From assembly GCA_934338765.1 (NCBI GenBank), contig CAKRHL010000054.1, forward strand, positions 1 through 12,246: a stretch of 12,246 nt of DNA. The letters are read 5' to 3'. Each line of letters starts with the position of its first letter. Within the stretch, counting starts at the first letter, position 1. Both the position numbers and the translations under genes were made by a program. This document shows positions 5,914-12,246 of this stretch, piece by piece. The notes under the pieces are model-generated. The model worked only from the letters and a program-made list of their open reading frames with translations. It was not told the DNA's origin and ran no database searches. The stretch is from an uncultured Lachnospiraceae bacterium. Its GTDB lineage: Bacteria; Bacillota; Clostridia; Lachnospirales; Lachnospiraceae.

Positions 5914-8439
5914 TTATTTTACCTTCTTGTATGCTTTCTTGATCTTCTTTTTATTAGCTTTTTTGCTCTTACCTGTAATCTTAATTTTCTTCTTGCATCC
6001 CTTGAATGCAGATTTGCTTACAGATTTCAGCTTAGCATTGCACTTAATAGTTGTAAGTTTCTTACATCCCTTGAATGCCTGAGCAGGAATCTTCTTCATC
6101 TTCTTGTTCAGTTCAACGGATTTGAGCTTCTTGCAGTTTGTAAATGCCTTAGCCGGAAGTGCCTTGATATTTGTAGCCTTCTTGAAGCTGAACTTCTTAA
6201 GCTTAGCAGAGTTCTTGAATGCACCTGCTTTTACAGATGTGATCTTGTAAGTCTGTACAGCCGGAGCAGAAGTAATTGCACTTGGGCTTGCAGCCTTTAC
6301 CTTAATTGTCTTGCCAAGAGAAAGACTTGCTTTCTTCTTACCCTTCTTAGAAAGACCTACTACCTGAGCCTTGTTCTTTGTAAGCTTGTATTTGAAGTTA
6401 CCAACAGATACAACCTTGCTGTTGAAGTCAACACCTGTAATGGTGTACTCAACCTCGATAGACTTGGTTGGAAGTGTCTTTAATGTCTTACCATTTGGGT
6501 AAGGAGCATCCTTTGTACCATCTGCCGGTGCATAAGCATCTGCTAACATAAACTGATAATACTTAGAAGCATCACCCTTGTTAGGAACAACCTTGTAACT
6601 CTTGATGGTCTTGCCATCGATCTTTAATACCGCATCCTTTACAGCAACACCCTTCATAGAAAGAGGAATATCTGTTGAAAGATACAGCATGTTAAACTGC
6701 TTAGACAGCTTAGATGTCTTCTTAACATTAATACCATCGATTGCTACCTTATATTTGGCACCATTCTTTGTCATCTTGGCATCTGTAATAGATGTTACAT
6801 CTACAGCCTGAGTCTTACCATCATGGCTCCATGCTACCTGTTTCTTGTAGTCGTAGTCCTTACACTTCAGACCTGTATCAGCCTGCCAGTTATCACGGAA
6901 CATCCAGTCATCTGTCTGGAATCCGAGATATGACATATATGAAGTAGAAGCACCTATTGCCTCCGGTGTAGCCACTCTGGTTGCAGGAGCCTCTGCTACA
7001 ACATAGAACTTGAATGTGATCTTGTCACCCTTGTTTACAGGAACCGCATCTCTGATCGTATTAGCAAAAGCTTTCTCATCATCATTTGCCCACTTGTTGA
7101 ATACAGTCAGTCTGACATCGCCCTTTGCGTCCTTCATGAGCTGTGTAGACCATGAATACTCCTTAGCAGTAGCACCCTCACCTACAATAAGCTTTGTAGC
7201 CTTGATATTAAAGTCAGTTGGCATTACACCTGTGCTGCCATTAATAACGATAGGGAACCATGCAGCACCATCACTTGTCAGATCCTCCATGCTGCTTCTG
7301 GCTGTTACAGATAAACTATACTCACCAGTCTTGGAGATTGTTGCACAAGAGTTGTCAGATACGATGTAGTCCATGGTATTTGCATCAAACAATGCCTTTC
7401 CGTCTGCACTCTTTGCTGCAGCAACCTTTGCCTTCATTGCTTCTGATCCAAATGCTGCTGCCTGGACCATCTTGGTACCTGTAGCATCTGTTGGATCCTT
7501 TCTAACGTCAGGACCTGCAGATGGTGTCAGTGCCTCATTTACGTTTGCACTTAGATACATATCAAATGTTGTGCTGAGTGGAACCTCCGGAGGTGCTGTT
7601 ACCACTGGAGGATTTGTTGGCTCCGGTGTCTGCTCCGGCGCACCCGCTACATATGACCAGTCAACACCCTCAATTTTAAAGGTGATCTCGATATCGAACT
7701 TACCCTTTGGAGAATCCAGCTGCTTTGAGTTGTCATCTGTTTTATAGTACAATGGAAGCGGATCGGTTTTATCACCTGGTGCATATGCATCAGCGATCAT
7801 AAACTTGTAGAAGTTTCCATTTTTGATATCACCCTTTACAGGAAGCTCTGTATCTTTTGCGATTTCTTTTCCTGCCACCTTAATAGAAGAAGCTTTTACC
7901 TTAACAGCAGGATTGTGCTCATCTTTAACAATGTTTGTTGTAACATTTAACATGTTGAAGATCTCATTGACGCTGTCATCGTTCTGGAAGTCAAGATCCT
8001 TAATAGCGATCTTGTACTCTCCATCCTTATCCATAACTACGTCTGTAACATTAGCACCGGTACAAAGCTCAGCCTTCTCAGCTGTGTCAATCTTCAGAGT
8101 ACCTTTTTTGTCACCCTTTGTATAGATCTCCGGTCCGTTACCGTTCATGTAGATGTTGACACCGTTATAGTTTTTCGGAACTTCCTTACCATTCTGTGCC
8201 AGCCACTCATTGTACTTCTGGTCTGCTTCTAACTGCTCAAAACCATCACGGAAATCATATCCGCTGGTCTGAAATCCAACCAATGCGCCATATGTTGCAA
8301 CAGATGCTGCATTGGTCTTTGTTGCTGTGTCAGCTGCGCCTTCTGCACTTGCAGGACTTGATGTAAATCCCGAGCCCATTGATACCAGCATTGCTGCTGA
8401 AAGCACAAATGACAAGGCTTTCTTGAAACCTTTTCTCAT
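5914..8439 (-). CDS. Secreted multi-module surface protein with lysine-rich LRR_5 (BspA-like) C-terminus
   Basis: An 841-residue exported protein. Residues 1-32 are a signal peptide (basic start, hydrophobic core, SPASA at the likely cleavage site). Module A spans about 46-265 (GFQTSGYDFRD, FYKFMIADAYAPGD, EITFKIEGVDW). A Pro/Thr-rich linker runs 266-287. A related but divergent module occupies about 288-483. A clear second copy of module A spans about 496-675 (GFQTDDWMFRD, YYQFMLADAYAPAD, VEYTITGVDF). Residues 681-841 hold LRR_5 repeats of the type ITSVKAGAFKNSAKLKKF and IPAQAFKGCKKLTTIKC, with 52 lysines and one acidic residue. There is no LPXTG sorting motif, so attachment may be electrostatic. 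AGGAGG at 8448-8453 supports the start. It is monocistronic, with its own promoter and terminator. Function is unknown; adhesion or glycan binding is a guess from architecture. Confidence 0.9.
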   Translation of the reverse strand: MRKGFKKALSFVLSAAMLVSMGSGFTSSPASAEGAADTATKTNAASVATYGALVGFQTSGYDFRDGFEQLEADQKYNEWLAQNGKEVPKNYNGVNIYMNGNGPEIYTKGDKKGTLKIDTAEKAELCTGANVTDVVMDKDGEYKIAIKDLDFQNDDSVNEIFNMLNVTTNIVKDEHNPAVKVKASSIKVAGKEIAKDTELPVKGDIKNGNFYKFMIADAYAPGDKTDPLPLYYKTDDNSKQLDSPKGKFDIEITFKIEGVDWSYVAGAPEQTPEPTNPPVVTAPPEVPLSTTFDMYLSANVNEALTPSAGPDVRKDPTDATGTKMVQAAAFGSEAMKAKVAAAKSADGKALFDANTMDYIVSDNSCATISKTGEYSLSVTARSSMEDLTSDGAAWFPIVINGSTGVMPTDFNIKATKLIVGEGATAKEYSWSTQLMKDAKGDVRLTVFNKWANDDEKAFANTIRDAVPVNKGDKITFKFYVVAEAPATRVATPEAIGASTSYMSYLGFQTDDWMFRDNWQADTGLKCKDYDYKKQVAWSHDGKTQAVDVTSITDAKMTKNGAKYKVAIDGINVKKTSKLSKQFNMLYLSTDIPLSMKGVAVKDAVLKIDGKTIKSYKVVPNKGDASKYYQFMLADAYAPADGTKDAPYPNGKTLKTLPTKSIEVEYTITGVDFNSKVVSVGNFKYKLTKNKAQVVGLSKKGKKKASLSLGKTIKVKAASPSAITSAPAVQTYKITSVKAGAFKNSAKLKKFSFKKATNIKALPAKAFTNCKKLKSVELNKKMKKIPAQAFKGCKKLTTIKCNAKLKSVSKSAFKGCKKKIKITGKSKKANKKKIKKAYKKVK

Positions 8440-8516
8440 TGTAAATACCTCCTTTTGCTGCTATTTGGGACGGCCATGAGAAAGAACACGTCCACACGCA
8501 GCTTATGATACAATAC

Positions 8517-8545
8517 ATTATATCAAAACAATTCAGGCTTGGCTA
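8517..8545 (-). promoter_or_regulatory. Promoter of the secreted LRR protein gene
   Basis: Reading the minus strand: TAGCCA at 8540-8545, a 17-bp spacer ending in TGA, then a consensus TATAAT at 8517-8522, which gives an extended -10. The leader would be about 70 nt. The weak -35 is compensated by the extended -10. Confidence 0.75.
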
Positions 8546-8614
8546 TAACAAACCTCTCTTTTTTTGTAATAATTTTTCCACATCATTTACAGGAAAGATT
8601 AGATGTAACTGCTA

Positions 8615-8643
8615 TTGACACTCCCCATCTTTTTCACTAAAAT
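8615..8643 (+). promoter_or_regulatory. Promoter of the sigma-like gene and mutY
   Basis: A consensus TTGACA at 8615-8620, a 17-bp spacer, then TAAAAT at 8638-8643, with a predicted start near 8650 and a leader of about 88 nt. It diverges from the LRR protein promoter. A further TTGACC at 8690-8695 has only a poor -10 after it. Confidence 0.85.
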
Positions 8644-8737
8644 CGGGTATTAGAAACAATATTTTATGATATGGCAAGTAAAATATCTTTTGACCTTAAC
8701 ATCATAAAACATAAAAGAAATGGAGATTATAATAAAT

Positions 8738-9586
8738 ATGGATCAGAATAAGCTATTAGAATGCATGGAGGAGATCAAGACCATCGCACAATCCCAGCAA
8801 AACCAGCTGACAAAGGAGGAGGTTCACAAATATCTTTCCGATATGGAACTTCATGAGGATCAGTTTGAGGCTGTTTACCAATATCTGACAATGAACGGCA
8901 TCACTGTTTCCGGATATCATCCTTCCGCATCTTTATCCCTGCCGCCCGAGACCGTTGACGCGGACGCCCCGCAGGAGACGGATCAGGGAACGAAACCGCG
9001 CATATCCAAGGCAGAACGTAATCTGGAGCTGTACCGCCGGGAGGTTTCCGCCCTCACATCCCACAGCAATGCTGAGCTCACTGCATTATGGGACTGCTTT
9101 CTTTCCGGAGATACCTCCGCCAAAGAAGCACTGGTACACGAACAGCTTGATAAGGTATTCCAGATCGCGAAATCCTACGAAAAACGCGGCATTGCCCTTG
9201 ATGAAATGATCGCCGAGGGAAACATCGGTATCCTGATGGCATTGGAACGCATTTCCGGAAGTCCTTCCGATTTCCGAAACGGAGGTGTCCCTGATCTGGA
9301 ACATATCCACTCCACGATCAGGGAGGAGATACGACTGGCTATCGAGAATATGATCGACTCCGTCACCGCTGCCAAAGACTGGGAAAATACCGTACTTGCC
9401 AAAACAAATCTGCTCCACGAGGCAGCAAAATATCTTGCCGAAGAAAACGGTCGTGAAGCAACGCCATGGGAGCTGGCTGAATACACCAAGATTCCTCTGG
9501 CAGAGATCCATGATCTGCTGGATCTGCGTTCCACCTCGGAGCGAAAGTTAAAAACGGAACATGACAACGCAGGCTCAGATAAATAA
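8738..9586 (+). CDS. Truncated sigma-70-like protein lacking region 4
   Basis: A 282-residue protein that resembles a primary-type sigma factor in part. Residues 1-60 look like region 1.1 (LTKEEVHKYLSDMELHEDQF, then YLTMNGITV). Residues 61-90 are an acidic linker. Residues 94-171 match regions 1.2 and 2.1-2.2 (LYRREVSALT, GDTSAKEALVHEQL, then IAEGNIGILMALERI). Residues 180-205 (HSTIREEIRLAIENMI) sit where regions 2.3-2.4 should be but lack the aromatic residues that melt and read the -10. Residues 221-265 resemble region 3 (NGREATPWELAEYTKIPLAEI). No region 4 follows. The ATG at 8738 is favoured: GGAG at 8722-8725 lies 12 nt upstream, whereas the in-frame ATG at 8720 has no ribosome binding site. 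It is 17 bp upstream of mutY. Role unknown; it may bind RNA polymerase without acting as a normal sigma. Confidence 0.8.
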   Translation: MDQNKLLECMEEIKTIAQSQQNQLTKEEVHKYLSDMELHEDQFEAVYQYLTMNGITVSGYHPSASLSLPPETVDADAPQETDQGTKPRISKAERNLELYRREVSALTSHSNAELTALWDCFLSGDTSAKEALVHEQLDKVFQIAKSYEKRGIALDEMIAEGNIGILMALERISGSPSDFRNGGVPDLEHIHSTIREEIRLAIENMIDSVTAAKDWENTVLAKTNLLHEAAKYLAEENGREATPWELAEYTKIPLAEIHDLLDLRSTSERKLKTEHDNAGSDK

Positions 9587-9603
9587 TACCGGGAGGTTTT
9601 ATT

Positions 9604-10707
9604 ATGGGTATATCCACCACCGATCGAACAGACATATTACACCGGCTTACCACTCCTCTTCTGGAGTGGTATTCTTCTGCTGCCCGTGATCTGCCATGGA
9701 GGACTCCTGCCGGTGAGACCCGCCGACCGGATCCTTACCATGTCTGGGTTTCCGAGATCATGCTGCAGCAGACACGGGTAGAAGCAGTCAAGGGCTACTA
9801 TGCACGCTTCCTGACTGCATTTCCAAATATCAAAAGTCTTGCAAATGCACCTCAGGATGAGCTCATGAAGCTTTGGCAGGGACTGGGTTACTACAGCCGT
9901 GCAAATAATCTGAAACGCGCTGCCATAGTGATCGAAGAACAATATCACGGAACATTTCCCCTGACCTATCAGGAGATCCTGACGCTTCCCGGCATCGGAG
10001 AATATACTGCCGGTGCCATTGCCTCCATTGCCATGGGGGAAACTGTTCCCGCTATCGATGGCAATGTCTACCGGATCTATACCCGCCTTTTCGAAGACGA
10101 TTCCGACATTACAAAAGCTGCCTTCAAAAAACAGCTTCGTTCTGAGCTTCTCCAGACAATCCCTTCCGACAAACCGGGAAGTTATAATCAGGCATGGATG
10201 GATCTTGGTGCTACGATCTGTCTGCCAAACGGTGCTCCTCTCTGTGACAGATGTCCTTTCGCTTTCCGATGTCAGGCCCATGCTGACGATTCATGGTCGT
10301 CTTTTCCGGTCAAACCTCCCAAAAAGAAACGGCGCATCGAAGAAAAAACCATTATCCTTTTGGAATATCAGGGAACATATCTGGTACAGAAACGCCCTCC
10401 AAAAGGACTTCTTGCAGGATTGTGGGAGTTTCCTTCCCAGGATGGTTTTGTATCAACAAAGGAGCTGCAGAAGCTTCTGGAGCAATGGGATACCAACGCC
10501 GGCAGCATTGAGCTTCTCGGAAAAGGAAAACATATCTTTTCTCACATCGAATGGCACATGATCGGCTACCTGATCCATCTTTCCCAGGCTCCGTCCATTC
10601 CTCTTTCCGAGGACAGTGTATGGGTCACGGCAGAAAAAATGCAGAAGGAATATAGCATTCCTTCTGCACTCCGTCTTTATTATTCCAAGATCATTTCAGA
10701 GAAGTAA
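9604..10707 (+). CDS. mutY: Adenine DNA glycosylase MutY
   Basis: Base-excision repair enzyme that removes adenine mispaired with 8-oxoguanine. The protein is 367 aa. Catalytic Glu51 lies in SEIMLQQTRV. The helix-hairpin-helix LPGIGEYTAGAIA is at 128-140, and Asp152 lies in VPAIDGNVYRI. Tyr134 occupies the position where bifunctional Nth enzymes carry lysine, as expected for a MutY. The [4Fe-4S] cysteines are 206, 214, 217 and 223, spaced C-x7-C-x2-C-x5-C, one residue longer in the first gap than in E. coli. The C-terminal NUDIX-like 8-oxoG recognition domain begins near residue 248 and contains HIFSHIEWHM (310-319). GGGAGG at 9591-9596 lies 7 nt upstream of the ATG. It is co-transcribed with the sigma-like gene. 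Its last 17 bp overlap the converging DUF4340 gene. Confidence 0.98.
   Translation: MGISTTDRTDILHRLTTPLLEWYSSAARDLPWRTPAGETRRPDPYHVWVSEIMLQQTRVEAVKGYYARFLTAFPNIKSLANAPQDELMKLWQGLGYYSRANNLKRAAIVIEEQYHGTFPLTYQEILTLPGIGEYTAGAIASIAMGETVPAIDGNVYRIYTRLFEDDSDITKAAFKKQLRSELLQTIPSDKPGSYNQAWMDLGATICLPNGAPLCDRCPFAFRCQAHADDSWSSFPVKPPKKKRRIEEKTIILLEYQGTYLVQKRPPKGLLAGLWEFPSQDGFVSTKELQKLLEQWDTNAGSIELLGKGKHIFSHIEWHMIGYLIHLSQAPSIPLSEDSVWVTAEKMQKEYSIPSALRLYYSKIISEK
10634..10668 (-). terminator. Intrinsic terminator of the ABC transporter operon, inside the mutY coding sequence
   Basis: On the minus strand, arms TGCAGAAGGAAT and ATTCCTTCTGCA form a perfect 12-bp stem with a 5-nt loop, followed directly by TTTTTT. 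It starts 23 nt after the DUF4340 stop codon. The same bases encode MutY residues around 346-355. On the plus strand the hairpin is followed only by GTCTTTATTATT, so termination is probably stronger in the minus direction. Confidence 0.85.
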
Positions 10708-12094
10708 ACTGTTTCAAAACCTTATCCACAGCACTCTTATCCACCGTAAACTGCATAACACCGTTGACGCTGACGCGGTAGAAATTCTGTCCATCATATG
10801 GATAGATGATCATCTTTGTATCTTTTTTGCTCTCGCGAAAGGTAAACTGTGCTACCGGCTTATTTCCCTTCACAGACACCTTCGGATCAATATTACCACC
10901 CGGTGCCAGATAACTGATCACACCATAGGCTGTGGTAAACTGATCTGCATCCACTTTCTTTCCATTGCTCTTTACAGTATAAGTATACTCTGTCTCCGAC
11001 TTTTTCTTTGTCTTGAAAACATCAAAGGTATACTTTTTTCCCTGATAAGAAAGCTCCACCTGATCAAGCTTTTCCTGATTTCCTGCATAAAGTCTTCCAT
11101 ATACACAGTCAAGAGGGTTGATGGTGATCATCTTGCTGACACTGGATTCCTCCATCAGATAAATGCCATCTTTTCCCTTCATCTTGACATAATAGCCGCT
11201 CTTGTCACTGTTTTCTTTTCCAATATACAATGTGACATTCTTTTTGGCAGTCCGGAAGGTTACCGTATATTGCGGCTGATCCAGACCGTACTTCTTCTCT
11301 AAGGCAGTATCCTTTTTATAGGACACACCTGCATTAAAACCTATATTTGTATAGCTTCCAAATAAATTCTGCAGGCCATCCTTATCCCCGGCTACCGGCT
11401 GTGTATACGGCTGTTTAATGGACCATCCGTAAATGTCCTTATATGGAGAATTCTTCTCATCGTATTCTGCTTCAAAGTTTTTCCCCTTCTGCTTCTCCAC
11501 CTTCAGATACCGGATCTCATCTGCCTGCACGGTAGGAATATCCGGCACCGTCATGAGATCCCCCAGGCTGTAATCAAAGCTGCTGTAAAGAGAGGTAGAG
11601 ATCAGATAAACCTTCTTTTCATCTCCTCCACAGTAAGCATATCTGCCGCCTCCGGATACTGACTCCATTCCCACATATATGGTTGTATCCTTACCAGACG
11701 AATCTGTCACAGTAACTGTCAGATCCGGTTTATCCAGATCATACTGTGTCAGATCATCACAGCTTGTGGTAACGGTTTTGGTTGCTGCAACTCCTGTCGT
11801 TTCATCCACCATATCCGTAATTCTGTCCTGATTCAGGGGATAGTTTTTATCGGATACCAGCTTCCATGTTTTTCCATCCTTTTCGAATGTTAACGATGAT
11901 TTTTCTCCCTGGTATTTTACTTTTGTAATATCATCCGACGAAAGCTGAAACAATTCCTCGGCACTTTCCTCCGCTTTTTCCGCCTTTTGCCGTGCTGCCT
12001 GATAACGTGTCAATGCATAATATCCCACTCCCGCAGCAACAAGGATCAGACAAAGCACAAGGAGTGTCACTGTTTGTCTCTTTTTCCTGCTCAT
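10691..12094 (-). CDS. DUF4340 family membrane-anchored protein of a Gld-type ABC transporter operon
   Basis: A 467-residue protein with one N-terminal membrane segment (about residues 9-28) after a basic MSRKKR start, so it is probably anchored facing outward. An Ala/Glu-rich, possibly helical stretch at 30-48 precedes beta-rich repeats. Two clear copies are YDLDKPDLTVTV...IYVG...KKVYLI (118-165) and YGLDQPQYTVTF...LYIG...GIYLM (269-314). A weaker third related unit is near 343-465. This matches DUF4340 proteins found with Gld-like ABC transporters; the substrate is not known. The ATG is 3 bp after the stop of the upstream GldG-like gene. AGGAGG at 12107-12112 lies within that gene's last codons, which suggests translational coupling. 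The C-terminus overlaps mutY tail to tail by 17 bp. Confidence 0.88.
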   Translation of the reverse strand: MSRKKRQTVTLLVLCLILVAAGVGYYALTRYQAARQKAEKAEESAEELFQLSSDDITKVKYQGEKSSLTFEKDGKTWKLVSDKNYPLNQDRITDMVDETTGVAATKTVTTSCDDLTQYDLDKPDLTVTVTDSSGKDTTIYVGMESVSGGGRYAYCGGDEKKVYLISTSLYSSFDYSLGDLMTVPDIPTVQADEIRYLKVEKQKGKNFEAEYDEKNSPYKDIYGWSIKQPYTQPVAGDKDGLQNLFGSYTNIGFNAGVSYKKDTALEKKYGLDQPQYTVTFRTAKKNVTLYIGKENSDKSGYYVKMKGKDGIYLMEESSVSKMITINPLDCVYGRLYAGNQEKLDQVELSYQGKKYTFDVFKTKKKSETEYTYTVKSNGKKVDADQFTTAYGVISYLAPGGNIDPKVSVKGNKPVAQFTFRESKKDTKMIIYPYDGQNFYRVSVNGVMQFTVDKSAVDKVLKQFTSLK

Positions 12095-12097
12095 AGT

Positions 12098-12246
12098 TTA
12101 TTTTCTCCTCCTTGTAAACCAGATTGCAAATCCTGTAAGCAGTAATCCAACAGGTACAAGAATTACAAGAACAATGGACCAGAGGATTGCACTGCCGGCA
12201 CTCATGGTTATTGTGGAATAAGATAAGCTTTTTGCCTCAATAGAGG
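12098..12246 (-). CDS. GldG-like ABC transporter auxiliary protein, C-terminal end (cut by window edge)
   Basis: The last 48 residues are visible. They include KSLSYSTITMSAG, then a hydrophobic membrane segment (about ILWSIVLVILVPVGLLLTGF) and a basic tail ending TRRRK. This ending is typical of GldG-type (ABC_transp_aux) proteins, which sit next to DUF4340 genes. The two arginine codons AGG-AGG of the tail double as the ribosome binding site of the next gene. The rest of the gene, and probably the ABC ATPase and permease, lies beyond the window. Confidence 0.75.
   Translation of the reverse strand, partial: SIEAKSLSYSTITMSAGSAILWSIVLVILVPVGLLLTGFAIWFTRRRK

Noticed and set aside
5671..6483. 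Long plus-strand open frame (270 codons) antisense to the end of the LRR protein gene and the nrdD promoter
   Set aside because: No ribosome binding site, leucine/cysteine-rich translation typical of the complement of lysine-rich codons, and it runs through a strong terminator and the NrdR boxes.
9637..10281. Minus-strand open frame of 214 codons antisense to mutY
   Set aside because: mutY is certain on the other strand; the antisense translation matches nothing I recognise and has no promoter or ribosome binding site.

Overview
The window looks like chromosome from an anaerobic, Gram-positive Clostridia member, most likely Lachnospiraceae. This is inferred from the class III (oxygen-sensitive) ribonucleotide reductase with NrdR boxes, strong AGGAGG ribosome binding sites, sigma-A type promoters, a secreted lysine-rich LRR_5 (BspA-like) protein, and a Gld-type ABC transporter operon containing a DUF4340 protein. 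I see no mobile element, CRISPR array, tRNA or rRNA.

Layout. 1-1.9 kb: glycolytic genes on the minus strand. gap is complete and is followed by the start of pgk, with a terminator between them; gap has a clear promoter and a leader of about 105 nt. 1.9-5.8 kb: nrdG and nrdD, both on the minus strand, are separated by a plus-strand gene for a membrane-anchored protein of unknown function. That gene and nrdG diverge from one near-symmetric promoter: both strands carry TTGACC-17-TATAAT, with overlapping -10 elements. nrdD has its own promoter under two NrdR boxes spaced 32 bp apart. 5.8-8.5 kb: a highly expressed-looking secreted protein (841 aa) with three related beta-rich modules and an extremely basic LRR_5 tail, with its own promoter and a strong terminator. 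8.6-10.7 kb: a plus-strand operon with a sigma-factor-like protein that lacks region 4, followed by mutY. 10.7-12.2 kb: the minus-strand end of a Gld-type ABC transporter operon (GldG-like C-terminus, then DUF4340). It converges on mutY, and its best terminator lies inside the mutY coding sequence.

How it fits together. Most genes are housekeeping: glycolysis, anaerobic dNTP synthesis and its activase, and oxidative-damage repair. The items most worth a second look are the truncated sigma-like protein, the three-module secreted protein with its lysine-rich tail, the symmetric nrdG promoter with an inverted repeat, and the terminator embedded in mutY. None of these is proved to be a new system from sequence alone.
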